Assembly (NCBI RefSeq): GCF_020539525.1 | Contig: NZ_JACDXX010000009.1 | Coordinates: forward strand, 124,001 to 188,000 | From: Pseudogemmobacter faecipullorum | GTDB lineage: Bacteria > Pseudomonadota > Alphaproteobacteria > Rhodobacterales > Rhodobacteraceae | Direction of reading: 5' to 3' | DNA: 64,000 bases | In this document: positions 36,335 through 46,990 of the stretch, piece by piece | Numbering within the stretch: position 1 is the stretch's first letter | How the letters are laid out: each line of letters opens with the position of its first letter | Position numbers and translations under genes: made by a program | The notes under the pieces: model-generated | What the model was told of the DNA's origin: nothing | Databases searched by the model: none | The model's input: the letters and a program-made list of their open reading frames with translations, nothing else

Positions 36335-37627
36335 TCAGTCAGCGAAGGGATCGGTGACGAGGATGGTGTCATCGCGCTCGGGCGAGGTCGAGAGCAGCGC
36401 CACCGGGCATTGGATCAGCTCTTCCACACGGCGGACATATTTGATCGCCGCCGCCGGAAGATCAGCCCAGGAACGGGCGCCCTCGGTCGATTCGCTCCAG
36501 CCTTCCAGCTCTTCATAGACCGGCTTGCAGCGCGCCTGCTGATCGGCAGCGGTCGGCAGATAGTCGATCTTTTCGCCATCAAGCTCATAGCCGACGCAGA
36601 TCTTCAGGGTCTTGAACCCGTCAAGCACGTCGAGCTTGGTCAGCGCGATGCCCGAAACGCCCGAGGTGGCACAGGTCTGGCGCACCAGAACCGCATCGAA
36701 CCAGCCACAGCGGCGCTTACGGCCGGTGACCGTGCCGAATTCATGGCCGCGTTCGCCCAGACGCTGGCCGTCTTCATCATTCAGCTCGGCCGCAAAGGGA
36801 CCTTCGCCGACGCGGGTGGTATAGGCTTTGACAATGCCCAGCACGAAATCAATCGCGGTCGGCCCGAGGCCCACGCCGGTCGCGGCCTGACCTGCGAGCG
36901 TGTTGGACGAGGTCACGAAAGGATAGGTGCCGAAATCAACATCGAGCAATGCGCCCTGTGCGCCCTCAAACAGGATGCGCTTACCGGCGCGGCGGGCATC
37001 ATGCAGGACTTTCCACACCGGCTTGGCATAGGGCAGGACCTGCGGCGCGATCTCGCGCAGCTGGGCGATCAGCGCGGCGCGGTCGATCGGCTCGAGGCCA
37101 AGACCACGGCGCAAAGCATCGTGATGGGCGAGCAGACGGTCAACGCGCAGCTCAATCGTGGCGTCATCGGCCAGATCGGCAACGCGGATCGCCCGGCGGC
37201 CGACCTTATCTTCATAGGCCGGGCCGATGCCGCGACCGGTGGTGCCGATTTTGGCCACGCCGACAGCGCCTTCGCGGGCGCGGTCCAGCTCGCCATGCAG
37301 CGGCAGGATCAGCGAGGTATTCTCAGCGATCAGGAGGTTATCCTCGTTGATCTCAACGCCCTGGGCCTGAAGCTTGGCGATCTCGGTGACGAGATGCCAG
37401 GGATCGAGCACGACACCATTGCCGATGACCGAGAGCTTTCCGCCGCGCACAATGCCCGAGGGCAACAGCGATAGTTTATAGACGTTACCGTCAATCACCA
37501 GGGTGTGGCCGGCGTTATGGCCACCCTGGAAGCGCGCAACGATATCGGCGCGCTCCGAGAGCCAGTCGACGATCTTGCCTTTACCCTCGTCGCCCCACTG
37601 AGCGCCGACGACTACCACATTGGCCAT
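36335..37627 (-). CDS. purA: Adenylosuccinate synthase
   Basis: A 430-residue GTP-dependent enzyme for the first committed step from IMP to AMP. GDEGKGK (12-18), [17 protein letters not shown] and TSSNTLAG blocks are intact, and the end has RNTRL-region equivalents. It is followed at five bases by the DUF2842 gene. The upstream region carries palindrome copy B between it and the serine dehydratase gene. Confidence 0.97.
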   Translation of the reverse strand: MANVVVVGAQWGDEGKGKIVDWLSERADIVARFQGGHNAGHTLVIDGNVYKLSLLPSGIVRGGKLSVIGNGVVLDPWHLVTEIAKLQAQGVEINEDNLLIAENTSLILPLHGELDRAREGAVGVAKIGTTGRGIGPAYEDKVGRRAIRVADLADDATIELRVDRLLAHHDALRRGLGLEPIDRAALIAQLREIAPQVLPYAKPVWKVLHDARRAGKRILFEGAQGALLDVDFGTYPFVTSSNTLAGQAATGVGLGPTAIDFVLGIVKAYTTRVGEGPFAAELNDEDGQRLGERGHEFGTVTGRKRRCGWFDAVLVRQTCATSGVSGIALTKLDVLDGFKTLKICVGYELDGEKIDYLPTAADQQARCKPVYEELEGWSESTEGARSWADLPAAAIKYVRRVEELIQCPVALLSTSPERDDTILVTDPFAD

Positions 37628-37720
37628 GAGATGCCTGCCTTCGTGAAAGAAAATGCGTCAGACCTATAGCGACACTGGCGGGCGGGGGAAACAGGAAAAA
37701 CCGTCGCGCCAGGCCGCAAG

Positions 37721-37827
37721 GGGCAGGGGAGCGCTGCCCCCGGTGCTTTCGCGCCTCCCCGGGGATATTTCCGGACAGATGAATAAAGCGCCGTCCCCCC
37801 CGTTTCATCTGTCCGCAAATATCCCCG
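37721..37827. repeat. Dispersed palindrome, copy B
   Basis: The inverted repeat CGGGGATATTTCCGGACAGA (from 37760) pairs with TCTGTCCGCAAATATCCCCG (ending 37827). The arms continue to about 25 bp with few mismatches. A GC-rich segment with GGGGAGCGCTGCCCC precedes it at 37727-37740, as in the other copies. It lies between the purA start and the downstream end of the serine dehydratase gene. Confidence 0.75.
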
Positions 37828-37892
37828 CCGGAGGCTCCGGGCGGCACTGACCGCCCGGAGCTGGCCGACCGGAGCTGGCCGCCCGGATCTCA

Positions 37893-39272
37893 TCAGCAGT
37901 TCGGCACATTCACCGCCAGGCCGCCGAGCGAGGTCTCTTTATACTTCTCATGCATATCATGGCCGGTCTGGCGCATGGTCTCGATACAGGCATCAAGCGA
38001 GACCAGATGCTGGCCATCGCCGCGCAGGGCGAGCGAGGCTGCCGAGACCGCTTTGATCGCACCAAGGCCGTTGCGCTCGATACAGGGCACCTGCACCAGA
38101 CCCTTGACCGGGTCGCAGGTCATGCCGAGGTGATGCTCGAGCGCAATCTCGGCGGCATTCTCGACCTGTTCCGGCGTGCCGCCCAGCACGGCGCAAAGCC
38201 CCGCCGCTGCCATGGCCGCGGCTGAGCCGACCTCGGCCTGGCAGCCGCATTCGGCACCCGAGATCGAGGCATTATGTTTGCACAGTCCGCCAATCGCCGA
38301 AGCGGTCAGCATGAAATCCGCCACCTTGCTTTCCGAGGCGCCGGGCACATGGTCGAGATAATAGCGGATCACCGCCGGGACCACGCCCGCCGCGCCATTG
38401 GTCGGCGCGGTGACCACCTGGCCCCCGGCGGCGTTTTCCTCATTCACCGCCATCGCATAAAGCGACATCCAGTCATTGATCGTATGCGGCGCAACAAGGT
38501 TCAGCCCGCGTTCGGCCTGCAGAGCCTCATGGATGCCTTTGGCGCGGCGGCGCACTTTCAGCCCGCCGGGCAGAATGCCGCTGCCCTCCATGCCGCGGTC
38601 AATACAGGCCGACATCACCTGCCAGATCCGCCCGATCCCCTCTTTCAGCTCGGTTTGCGAGCGGAAGGCCAGCTCATTGCGGCGCTTCATCTCGGCGATC
38701 GACAAGCCGGATTTCTTTGCCATTTCCAGCATTTCGGCGGCGGTCGAGAAAGGATAGGCGACATCGGCACGGGCTTTCGACGCGCCGCCCGCCGCTTCGG
38801 CCAGCTCGGCTGCGGTCAGTACAAAGCCGCCGCCGATCGAATAATAAATCTCTTCGAGGATCACATCGCCCTCGCCATCGGTGGCTTTGAGCATCATGCC
38901 ATTGGCATGGCCGGGCAAAGCCGGGCCGAAATCGAAGCTGAGATCGCTCGCCGGATCAAAGGCCAGTTCCGGCAAGCCGGGCGGGGTGACAGTTTTCGTC
39001 TCGCGGATTGCTGCCAGCGCGGCTTCGGCCTTGTCATGGTCATAGCTCTGCGGCTCAAAACCGGCGAGGCCCAGTACCGTGGCGCGGTCGGTGGCATGGC
39101 CGATGCCGGTAAAGGCCAGCGAGCCATGCAGCGAGGCTTTCAGCCCTTTGGGATGGAAGGGGGACTGGCGCAGGGTTTCGAGAAACCGCGCCGCGGCCAC
39201 CATCGGCCCCATCGTATGCGAGGAGGAGGGGCCGATCCCCACCTTGAACATGTCAAAGACCGAAAGAAACAT
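37893..39272 (-). CDS. sdaA: L-serine ammonia-lyase (iron-sulfur type)
   Basis: A 459-residue single-chain serine dehydratase giving pyruvate and ammonia. The N-terminal beta domain begins [20 protein letters not shown]. The C-terminal alpha domain carries [27 protein letters not shown] and [16 protein letters not shown]. These contain the cysteines for the oxygen-labile [4Fe-4S] cluster. Beta and alpha parts are fused, as in E. coli SdaA. Confidence 0.96.
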   Translation of the reverse strand: MFLSVFDMFKVGIGPSSSHTMGPMVAAARFLETLRQSPFHPKGLKASLHGSLAFTGIGHATDRATVLGLAGFEPQSYDHDKAEAALAAIRETKTVTPPGLPELAFDPASDLSFDFGPALPGHANGMMLKATDGEGDVILEEIYYSIGGGFVLTAAELAEAAGGASKARADVAYPFSTAAEMLEMAKKSGLSIAEMKRRNELAFRSQTELKEGIGRIWQVMSACIDRGMEGSGILPGGLKVRRRAKGIHEALQAERGLNLVAPHTINDWMSLYAMAVNEENAAGGQVVTAPTNGAAGVVPAVIRYYLDHVPGASESKVADFMLTASAIGGLCKHNASISGAECGCQAEVGSAAAMAAAGLCAVLGGTPEQVENAAEIALEHHLGMTCDPVKGLVQVPCIERNGLGAIKAVSAASLALRGDGQHLVSLDACIETMRQTGHDMHEKYKETSLGGLAVNVPNC

Positions 39273-39536
39273 GAGCCTGCCTTATATCAATCCGGGGCGG
39301 AGCATGGCGCGCCCTGCTGGGGAAGGTAAGTGTGAAAACGACCAAAGCAATGGGGGAAGCGTCGGCAGCTCGCGGCGCTGCCGGCTTTACGGCGTGCGGC
39401 TCTGGCCGGCAGGGCCATTTGCGGCAAAAGCCTTTTGCCCTTCGGGGCTGATTGCGCTACTTCCAGAGCGTCAACCCGGCCCGGCCGCCGGTGCTCAGTG
39501 CCCTTCCCCAGGCCGGTCCAGCCCCCGGAGTACGCC

Positions 39537-40325
39537 ATGTCTGCTGAACTGTCGCCCGCCGAAAAAGGCAAATTCATTTCCGCCCGTCGCGCGGTCGATT
39601 ATGTGCAGGACGGGATGAAGCTGGGGCTTGGCACCGGCTCAACCGCGGCCTGGATGGTGAAATGCCTGGCGCGCCGGGTACAGCAAGAGGGGCTGCAGAT
39701 CAGCTGCGCCGCCACATCAACCCGCACTGCCGAGCTGGCGAAAAGCCTTGGCCTTGATGTGCGTGCGCTCGACGATCTGGGCTGGCTCGATCTGACTATC
39801 GACGGCGCCGATGAATTTGACCCCGAGCTCAGCCTGATCAAAGGCGGCGGCGCGGCGCTGCTGCAGGAAAAAATTGTCGCCAGCGCCTCGGATCAGATGA
39901 TCGTCATCACCGATCCGGCGAAAGAAGTGGCCAGCCTCGGGGCCTTCCCGCTGCCGGTTGAGGTGATTCCCTTCGGGGCGATGACCACCAAAGCCCTGAT
40001 CGAACAGATGCTGACCGAGATGGATGTGGCGGGCCGTGAGGTCACTTTGCGCATGGCAGGCGATAAGGCGCTGCGCACCGATGAGAATAATCTGATCCTT
40101 GATCTGCATCTGCAGAAAATCGGCAATGCGCGGGAATTGTCGCTGATGCTGAACCAGATCCCCGGCGTGGTTGAAAACGGGCTGTTCATTGATATCTGCG
40201 ATATCGTGGTGATCGGTGACGGCGCGGGCAAAGTCACGGTGAAAGATATCAGTGATGGCAGCTCGCATACCGAAGCGGTTACGGTAACTGCGGCTGATTA
40301 CAGTTTTGCGGATCCGAAACAATGA
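39537..40325 (+). CDS. rpiA: Ribose-5-phosphate isomerase A
   Basis: A 262-residue enzyme of the pentose phosphate and Calvin cycles interconverting ribose-5-P and ribulose-5-P. LGLGTGSTAAWMV, DGADEFDPELSLIKGGGAAL and the C-terminal glycine-rich GDGAGKVTV match RpiA. The ATG at 39537 has CCCGGAG upstream. Its end overlaps the gor start by ATGA, so both form an operon. Confidence 0.97.
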   Translation: MSAELSPAEKGKFISARRAVDYVQDGMKLGLGTGSTAAWMVKCLARRVQQEGLQISCAATSTRTAELAKSLGLDVRALDDLGWLDLTIDGADEFDPELSLIKGGGAALLQEKIVASASDQMIVITDPAKEVASLGAFPLPVEVIPFGAMTTKALIEQMLTEMDVAGREVTLRMAGDKALRTDENNLILDLHLQKIGNARELSLMLNQIPGVVENGLFIDICDIVVIGDGAGKVTVKDISDGSSHTEAVTVTAADYSFADPKQ

Positions 40326-41749
40326 GCTTTGACTGCGATCTTTTCGTCATCGGTGGCGGCTCGGGCGGGGTCCGGGCGGCGCGGGTGGCAGCGGCCACCG
40401 GGGCGCGGGTTCAGCTGGCCGAAGAAAGCCGGATGGGCGGCACCTGTGTGATCCGCGGCTGTGTGCCGAAAAAGCTGATGGTCTTTGCCTCTTCCTTCCG
40501 CGATCTGCCGGCCGAGGCGCGCGGCTACGGCTGGGATATTGCGGATGGCCAGTTCAGCTGGCCGGTTTTCCGCGCCAGACTTCATGCCGAGCTGGACCGG
40601 CTGGAGGCGGTCTATCAGCGCCTGCTCGACGGCTCGGGGGTGAAAACCCATGCGCAGCGCGCGAAACTGACCGGCCCGCATGAGGTTGAGCTGGCCGATG
40701 GCACGAAAATCAGCGCCAAACATATTCTGATTGCCACCGGCGGCGCGCCGGATCGCCCCGATCTGCCGGGCGCTGAACTGGGCATGGTCTCGGATGATAT
40801 CTTCCTGATGGAAGAACTGCCCAAACGCCTGCTGGTGGTGGGAGGTGGCTTTATCGCCTGCGAAATGGCGGCTCTGCTGCAGGGCCTCGGGGTTGAGGTC
40901 ACGCAGTTTTACCGTGGCGCGCAGATCCTGCGCGGCTTTGATGATGAGGCGCGCGGCATGATCGCCGGGAGCCTGCGGGCCTCGGGGGTTAATCTGCGCC
41001 TTGGCACCAATATCGCCGCCATGGGCAAAAAGGGCAGCCTCGCGGGCTGCGATATGCCGGTTGGCGAATTGCAGGCGGCGCCCGCTCCGGTGCTGACTTC
41101 CAGCCATGGCCCCTGCGATATCCGTGCCACCACGGGCGAGCTTTATGAGGTCGATGGCGTGCTTTTCGCCACCGGCCGCAAACCCTCGACCCGGGGCCTT
41201 GGGCTTGAGGAGCTGGGCATTACCCTGCAGCGCAATGGCGCGGTTGTGGTCAATGAATACAGCCAGACCGCGGTGCCTTCGGTCTATGCCATCGGCGATG
41301 TGACCGACCGCATCAACCTGACCCCGGTGGCGATCCGCGAGGCGATGGCCTTTGTCGCCACCGTGTTTGAGGGCCGCCCGACACCGGTCGATCATGAGCT
41401 GGTCGCTGCGGCGGTCTTTACCCGCCCGGAACTGGGCGCGGTGGGGATGACCGAGGAAGAGGCGCGCGAGAGTGAGCCGGTTGAGGTCTATGCCACCTCG
41501 TTCCGCCCGATGCGTTCCGCTTTTGCCGGGGCTGAATCGCGGGTATTGATGAAGCTGATCGTCTCGCAGGCCAGCCGTAAGGTTCTGGGGTGTCACATTG
41601 TCGCGCCGGATGCGGGTGAAATGATCCAGCTGGCGGCGATTGCGGTGAAGATGGGCGCGACGAAAGAGGATTTCGACCGTACCTGCGCTGTGCATCCGAC
41701 CATGGCCGAAGAACTGGTCACGATGCGCAATCCGGTGCGCCGGAGCTGA
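40322..41749 (+). CDS. gor: Glutathione-disulfide reductase
   Basis: A 475-residue FAD flavoprotein reducing GSSG with NADPH. The FAD site VIGGGSGGVRAARVA (9-23) is followed by the redox disulfide CVIRGC (Cys42, Cys47), the NAD(P) motif VVGGGFIACEMA and the C-terminal active-site HPTMAEEL. It is coupled to rpiA, a likely pairing because the pentose phosphate pathway supplies NADPH. Confidence 0.96.
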   Translation: MSFDCDLFVIGGGSGGVRAARVAAATGARVQLAEESRMGGTCVIRGCVPKKLMVFASSFRDLPAEARGYGWDIADGQFSWPVFRARLHAELDRLEAVYQRLLDGSGVKTHAQRAKLTGPHEVELADGTKISAKHILIATGGAPDRPDLPGAELGMVSDDIFLMEELPKRLLVVGGGFIACEMAALLQGLGVEVTQFYRGAQILRGFDDEARGMIAGSLRASGVNLRLGTNIAAMGKKGSLAGCDMPVGELQAAPAPVLTSSHGPCDIRATTGELYEVDGVLFATGRKPSTRGLGLEELGITLQRNGAVVVNEYSQTAVPSVYAIGDVTDRINLTPVAIREAMAFVATVFEGRPTPVDHELVAAAVFTRPELGAVGMTEEEARESEPVEVYATSFRPMRSAFAGAESRVLMKLIVSQASRKVLGCHIVAPDAGEMIQLAAIAVKMGATKEDFDRTCAVHPTMAEELVTMRNPVRRS

Positions 41750-41847
41750 ATTATCCCGGGTTGCCCCGGGGCAGAGACAGGCGCTGCTTGAATTCTGCCC
41801 GGGGATAACCAATTGAGTGCATGTATTTGAAGGAAAAGGACGCGAGC

Positions 41848-43041
41848 ATGGCAGGAGGTCCCTGGGGCGGAGGCGGCGACGAGGATCGTGGCGGCAACCG
41901 TGGGTCAGATGAGAGTGGAAACCGTGGCCCGAACGGCAGCGGCAATGGCCCTCGCAGACCCGGTGAAGGCGGGTCGCAGATCCCCGAGATCGACGAAATC
42001 ATGCGCAAGGGCCAGGAGCAGCTGCGTGTGCTGATGGGCGGGCGCGGCAATCGCCAGAGCGGTGGTCCGCGTGGCCCGCAGCAGGGCGGCGGCGGGCCTC
42101 TGGTCTCGAAACAGGGCCTGGCGCTTGGTGGCCTGGCTGCGGTTGCGGCCTGGGCTTTCATGTCCTTTTACACGGTGCGCCCGGAAGAGCGTTCGGTTGA
42201 GCTGTTCCTCGGCGAGGCCTCGAGCGTTGGCAATCCGGGTCTGAACTTTGCCCCCTGGCCGGTAATGACCTATGAGAAGGTTCAGGTCACCGGCGAGCGC
42301 ACCACCGATATCGGGGCCTCGGATGGCAATTCCGGCGCGCTGATGCTGACCCGCGATCAGAATATCGTCGATATCGGCTTCCAGGTGGTCTGGAATATTT
42401 CCGACCCCGAGGCCTATCTGTTCAACCTCGCCGATCCGGAAGAGACCATCCGCGCGGTCTCGGAATCGGCGATGCGCGATATCATCGCCCGCTCCGAGCT
42501 TTCGCCGATCCTTAACCGTGATCGTGGCGCGATCTCCTCGGATCTGCGCACGGCGGTGCAGACCACACTCGACAGCTATAATGCCGGGATCCAGGTCATC
42601 CGGGTGAACCTGCGTCGCGCCCAGCCGCCGGCCGATGTGGCCGAGGCCTTCCGCGCCGTGCAATCGGCCCAGGCCGAGCGCTCGCGTCTGGAAAATGAGG
42701 CCGATGGCTATGCCAACCGTGTGACCGCAGGCGCGCGCGGTGAGGCGGCGCGTCTGACCGAAGAGGCCGAGGCCTACCGCGCCGACCGCGTCAACGCCGC
42801 CCAGGGTGAGGCAGCGCGTTTCCTCTCGATCTATGAGGAATATGTCAAAGCGCCGGAGGTGACACGTCGCCGCCTCTATCTGGAAACCATGGAGCGGGTC
42901 TACGCTGGCATGAACAAGGTTCTGCTCGATGGCGTGGCCGGGGGCGAGAACGGGCAGGGGGTTCTGCCTTTCCTGCCACTGAATGAACTGGCGCGGCCGG
43001 CTGCGCCTGCAGCTGCGGCTGCGGCAGGGGGGGCAAACTGA
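41848..43041 (+). CDS. hflK: FtsH protease modulator HflK
   Basis: A 397-residue membrane protein of the SPFH/band-7 type. The ATG at 41848 follows AAGGAAAAGGA; an upstream ATG at 41821 is unlikely. A Gly/Asn/Arg-rich cytoplasmic N-terminus, a helix (ALGGLAAVAAWAFMSFYTV), then the band-7 domain with ARGEAARLTEEAEAYRADRV follow. With HflC it forms the cage around FtsH in the inner membrane. TGATG links it to hflC. Confidence 0.96.
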   Translation: MAGGPWGGGGDEDRGGNRGSDESGNRGPNGSGNGPRRPGEGGSQIPEIDEIMRKGQEQLRVLMGGRGNRQSGGPRGPQQGGGGPLVSKQGLALGGLAAVAAWAFMSFYTVRPEERSVELFLGEASSVGNPGLNFAPWPVMTYEKVQVTGERTTDIGASDGNSGALMLTRDQNIVDIGFQVVWNISDPEAYLFNLADPEETIRAVSESAMRDIIARSELSPILNRDRGAISSDLRTAVQTTLDSYNAGIQVIRVNLRRAQPPADVAEAFRAVQSAQAERSRLENEADGYANRVTAGARGEAARLTEEAEAYRADRVNAAQGEAARFLSIYEEYVKAPEVTRRRLYLETMERVYAGMNKVLLDGVAGGENGQGVLPFLPLNELARPAAPAAAAAAGGAN

Positions 43042-43931
43042 TGCGTGCGATTTACGGACTTCCGGTGGCGATTGCCGTTGCCGTGACCGCTCTGTCCTCG
43101 GTCTTCATTGTCGACGAGCGTAAAAAGGCGCTGGTGCTGCAGTTTGGTCAGGTCAAGCAGATCAAGGAAGATGCCGGCCTCGGCTATAAACTGCCCTTCA
43201 TCCAGGAGGTGGTCTATTACGAGGACCGTATCCTCGGCCTGCAGACCCAGCCGATGGAAGTCACGCTCCTGTCCGACCGCCGCCTGGTGGTCGATGCCTT
43301 TGCCCGCTGGCGCATCACCGATCTGGCGGCCTTCCGTCAGGCAACGGCGGCTGGCGGCGAGGAACGGGCTCAGGCTTTGCTGAACAATATCCTGCAGCAG
43401 GCCATCCCCGAGGTTCTGGGTCAGACCACCCAGGACCGGGTGCTGTCGCAGGACCGTTCGGGCCTGATGAATGAGATCCTGACGATTGCCCGGCGTGAGG
43501 CGCAGTCGCTGGGGGTTCAGGTCATCGACGTGCGTCTGACCCGCACCGATCTGCCCGAGGCCAACCTCGCTGCCACCTTCTCGCGCATGCGTTCCGAGCG
43601 TGAGCGTGAGGCGGCGGATGAGATTGCGCGCGGCGGCGAGGCGGCACAGCGCGTGCGCGCTGCCGCGGACCGGACCGTGGTTGAGGAAACCTCGCTCGCC
43701 CGCAGCCAGGCCGAGATGATCCGCGGTGAGGCCGATGCCGAGCGCAACGCGATCCTCGCCGATGCCTATAGCAAAGATGCCGAATTCTTCGCTTTCAGCC
43801 GTTCGCTTTCGGCCTATGAAGCCTCGCTCAAAGGGCCGAATTCCTCGATCGTGATGCAGCCGGACAGCGATTTCTTCGAATATCTGCGCTCGCCCGGTCT
43901 CAGCACTCCGGCCGCTCCTGCAGCCGAGTAA
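43041..43931 (+). CDS. hflC: FtsH protease modulator HflC
   Basis: A 296-residue SPFH protein with an N-terminal membrane anchor (AIAVAVTALSSVFIVDE) and the conserved KALVLQFGQVK start of the band-7 domain. RMRSEREREAADEIARGGEA and the tail helix SLSAYEASLKG are typical. It forms a complex with HflK; the genes overlap by one base. A terminator follows at 43978. Confidence 0.96.
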   Translation: MRAIYGLPVAIAVAVTALSSVFIVDERKKALVLQFGQVKQIKEDAGLGYKLPFIQEVVYYEDRILGLQTQPMEVTLLSDRRLVVDAFARWRITDLAAFRQATAAGGEERAQALLNNILQQAIPEVLGQTTQDRVLSQDRSGLMNEILTIARREAQSLGVQVIDVRLTRTDLPEANLAATFSRMRSEREREAADEIARGGEAAQRVRAAADRTVVEETSLARSQAEMIRGEADAERNAILADAYSKDAEFFAFSRSLSAYEASLKGPNSSIVMQPDSDFFEYLRSPGLSTPAAPAAE

Positions 43932-43975
43932 TTCCTGAGAGGCGCAGCCCCGGGGCTGCAGTGCAGATCTGAACT

Positions 43976-44013
43976 GGAGAAGGCCGGTCGTGTGACCGGC
44001 CTTCTTTGTTTTT
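43976..44013 (+). terminator. Terminator of hflKC
   Basis: AGAAGGCCGGTC and GACCGGCCTTCT form a 12-bp stem followed by TTGTTTTTC, 45 bp after the hflC stop. Confidence 0.9.
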
Positions 44014-44250
44014 CCTGGGTGAATCCGGGGGAAATGTTTCAACCGGAACACGCAGTGATCAACCGCAGTCACGCCGGTTTGACGCTTTGCGACAGGGTTT
44101 GCATTGCGCCGGAGCGCAGGCTGAGGTTGATTAGGCGCTGAACCGGGCCCGTGTTCCGGAATGCTGACCCTGAGCTTTGTTCCCGCCTGCGCGGGAGGGT
44201 TCAGCCTCAGATCCGGGCGCGGCGGTCCGTTGTATTAAAGGAGAGCCGCA
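44014..44250 (+). promoter_or_regulatory. degP upstream region with inverted repeats
   Basis: No gene is seen. CCGGAACACG at 44043-44052 and its exact complement CGTGTTCCGG at 44150-44159 are 97 bp apart, and TTCCGGAA is itself palindromic. This could be a pair of binding sites for a regulator of the envelope-stress protease. No sigma factor consensus is clear. Confidence 0.4.
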
Positions 44251-45735
44251 TTGTCCCGCATTGCCCCCTTGTCTTATCTGGCGCCGCTCACAGGCAGCCT
44301 CACCGCCCGGCTGAAAAGCGGCACGATTCTGGCCCTCGCGCTCAGCGCGGGTCTGGCAGTATCGCTGCCCGCTCCGGTGCTGGCCTTTGGGGCGCCTGAG
44401 AGCTTTGCCGAGCTGGCAGATCAGATCAGCCCTTCGGTGGTGAATATCACCACCTCCTCGGTGGTCTCGCGCCCCTCTGAGGGCGGGCCGATTGTGCCCG
44501 AAGGCAGCCCGCTGGAAGATTTCTTCCGCGATTTCGGCAATCCCGGCAATCAGGGCCCGCAGCGCTCGGAAGCGCTTGGCTCGGGGTTCGTGATTTCCGA
44601 GGATGGCTATATCGTCACCAATAACCACGTCATTGAGGGCGCGGATGAGATCACCATCGAGTTTTTCGGCGGTGAGAAACTGCCGGCGAAACTGATCGGC
44701 ACCGATAAACAGACCGATATTGCAGTGCTGAAAGTAGAGGCCAGCAAGCCCTTGCCCTTCGTCTCCTTCGGCAATTCCGATCTGGCCCGGGTCGGTGACT
44801 GGGTGGTGGCGATGGGCAACCCGCTCGGCCAGGGTTTCTCGGTCTCGGCCGGGATCGTCTCGGCCCGCAACCGCGAGCTTTCGGGCACCTATGACGATTA
44901 TCTGCAGACCGATGCCGCGATCAACCGCGGCAATTCCGGCGGGCCTTTGTTCAATATGGATGGCCAGGTGATCGGGGTGAATACCGCGATCCTGTCGCCG
45001 ACCGGCGGCTCGATCGGCATCGGCTTCTCGATGGCCTCGAATGTGGTCACCAAAGTGGTCGACCAGCTGAAGGAATTCGGCGAAACCCGGCGCGGCTGGC
45101 TCGGCGTGCGTATCCAGGATGTGACGCCCGATATTGCCGAGGCCATGGGCCTCGCCAAAGCCCATGGTGCGCTGGTGACTGATGTACCGGATGGCCCCTC
45201 GAAAGAGGCAGGGCTGCTGGCGGGTGATGTCATCCAGCAGTTCAACGGCCAGGAGGTCCGCGATGCCGGTGATCTGACCCGCCGTGTCGCCGATGCTCCG
45301 GTGGGGCAGGCGGTGCCGGTGATCATCTCGCGCGAGGGCAAGACCGAGACCCTGCAGGTCACGCTTGGCCGCCGCGAAGAGGCCGAGGGCGGCGCAGTGC
45401 AGACTTCGGGCGAAAAACCCGGTCAGGCCGAGGCGGGCGAGCTGCAGCTGATGGGGCTGACCCTTGCCCCGGTCAATGAGGCTACGCGCCAGCGCTTTGG
45501 TCTTGGCGGTGATATGTCGGGGCTGGTGGTGACCGGCGTTGATCAGAGCAGCGAGGCCTGGAGCAAGGGGCTGCGCGAGGGCGATGTGCTGCTCGAGGCC
45601 AGCCAGCAGCCGCTGACCCGTCTGCAGGATCTGAAAGACCGGGTTGAGGCGGCAAAAGAGGCGGGGCGCAAATCGGTGCTGCTGCGGTTCAGCCGGGGCG
45701 GCGATCAGCGCTTCCTTGCGCTGCAGATCGGCTGA
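44251..45735 (+). CDS. Do-family periplasmic serine endopeptidase (DegP/MucD-like)
   Basis: A 494-residue periplasmic protease/chaperone. It starts with TTG at 44251 behind AAAGGAGAG. The long signal peptide ends near VLAFGAPE. The catalytic triad is His126 (NNHVIEG), Asp156 (TDIAVL) and Ser229 (RGNSGGPLFN). PDZ domains follow at about 285-375 (TRRGWLGVRIQDV) and 400-490 (GLVVTGVDQSSEAWSKGL). It degrades misfolded envelope proteins. The downstream hairpin ends the unit. Confidence 0.95.
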   Translation: MSRIAPLSYLAPLTGSLTARLKSGTILALALSAGLAVSLPAPVLAFGAPESFAELADQISPSVVNITTSSVVSRPSEGGPIVPEGSPLEDFFRDFGNPGNQGPQRSEALGSGFVISEDGYIVTNNHVIEGADEITIEFFGGEKLPAKLIGTDKQTDIAVLKVEASKPLPFVSFGNSDLARVGDWVVAMGNPLGQGFSVSAGIVSARNRELSGTYDDYLQTDAAINRGNSGGPLFNMDGQVIGVNTAILSPTGGSIGIGFSMASNVVTKVVDQLKEFGETRRGWLGVRIQDVTPDIAEAMGLAKAHGALVTDVPDGPSKEAGLLAGDVIQQFNGQEVRDAGDLTRRVADAPVGQAVPVIISREGKTETLQVTLGRREEAEGGAVQTSGEKPGQAEAGELQLMGLTLAPVNEATRQRFGLGGDMSGLVVTGVDQSSEAWSKGLREGDVLLEASQQPLTRLQDLKDRVEAAKEAGRKSVLLRFSRGGDQRFLALQIG

Positions 45736-45759
45736 TCTGCCAGCCATGCGACAAAAGCA

Positions 45760-45795
45760 AAGGCGGGTCCGGGGGCCCGCCTTCTGCCTTTTCAG
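45760..45795. terminator. Bidirectional terminator
   Basis: AAGGCGGGTCC and GGGGCCCGCCTT form a stem followed by CTGCCTTTTC, between the convergent degP-like gene and the lipoprotein gene at 45801. Confidence 0.75.
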
Positions 45796-45800
45796 AACGC

Positions 45801-46355
45801 TCAGAACTGGCCGGGAACGAGGCCCAGCTCCTGGGCCGCGACCAGTGACAGCTTATCGGATTCCAGCCCATGCGAGGCCTGATAGCGATGCAGGGCCTGG
45901 CGGGTCTTTTTATCGATCTTCCCGGTCAGCGGTGCCAAATATAGGCCGCGGGCTTTCAGCGCGCGCTGCAATGTGGCGATGAATTCGGCATCTAGCAGAT
46001 CGGGGCAGGGGGCGCGGAACCAGATCGTGCCACGGTCTTTCTCGATTTTCTGCCGGGTCTCGGTGGCAAAGACCGCAGGCGCCGCTTTGCCCTTCGCATC
46101 GGCGCTTTTGGCCGCGACCTGGACCTGTTCGGTCACCGTCACGATCACCGCAGGACGGATCTCATCCTGCCAGCAGGCGCCTTTGGGGCCGGGCGGGGGC
46201 CCAGGCCTGCCGTTCAGATCGGTGATTGCAGCCGAGAAATCGGCGCGCAGCGGCTGGACCGGCACCTCCGGCCCGCTGACACAGGCGCTGAGAACCATCA
46301 CAGCCGTGAAAGCCAGCGCCGGCAGCACGGAAAAAGATCTGGGCAGGGGAGACAT
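45801..46355 (-). CDS. Peptidoglycan-binding lipoprotein
   Basis: A 184-residue envelope protein. I use the ATG at 46355, which gives a signal peptide with lipobox (LSAC). In-frame ATGs upstream lack a signal at the right distance. The middle holds ACWQDEIRPAVIVTVTEQV. The C-terminus (about 125-180) is a PG_binding_1 domain: FIATLQRALKARGLYLAPLTG then IDKKTRQALHRYQASHGL. It probably ties the outer membrane to the cell wall; the exact role is unknown. Confidence 0.85.
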   Translation of the reverse strand: MSPLPRSFSVLPALAFTAVMVLSACVSGPEVPVQPLRADFSAAITDLNGRPGPPPGPKGACWQDEIRPAVIVTVTEQVQVAAKSADAKGKAAPAVFATETRQKIEKDRGTIWFRAPCPDLLDAEFIATLQRALKARGLYLAPLTGKIDKKTRQALHRYQASHGLESDKLSLVAAQELGLVPGQF

Positions 46356-46498
46356 CCGCGCGCCTGTTATGAACATAAAGCTGATCTGTAGCAGATCTGC
46401 TGAGGCAGGAAAGAGCCGTGAGCTGCGGTCGAGGTCGCATTTCACCGCTCAGCCGGTGCATCTGGCAATGCCGGCGGATTTCCCCTATGGCCTTCTGA

Positions 46499-46852
<354 letters not shown>

Positions 46853-46871
46853 GCTGAGGCCGAAAACAGGC

Positions 46872-46957
46872 GAGGGGGCGCTGCCCCCTCGGACCCCGGG
46901 GATATTTGCAGAAGGGGAAGCCGGTAGCCAGGTATTCCCCTTTTGCAAATATCCCCG
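46872..46957. repeat. Dispersed palindrome, copy C (variant core)
   Basis: The outer arms CGGGGATATTTGCA (from 46897) and TGCAAATATCCCCG (to 46957) match copies A and B. The inner arm differs: AGAAGGGGAA pairs with TTCCCCTTTT instead of the GACAGATG/CATCTGTC found there. The preceding GAGGGGGCGCTGCCCCCTC hairpin is present. It lies between the ferredoxin gene and a convergent gene. Confidence 0.75.
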
Positions 46958-46990
46958 CCCCAGGCCCGCGCGCCGCGAAGCGGCGGGTTT

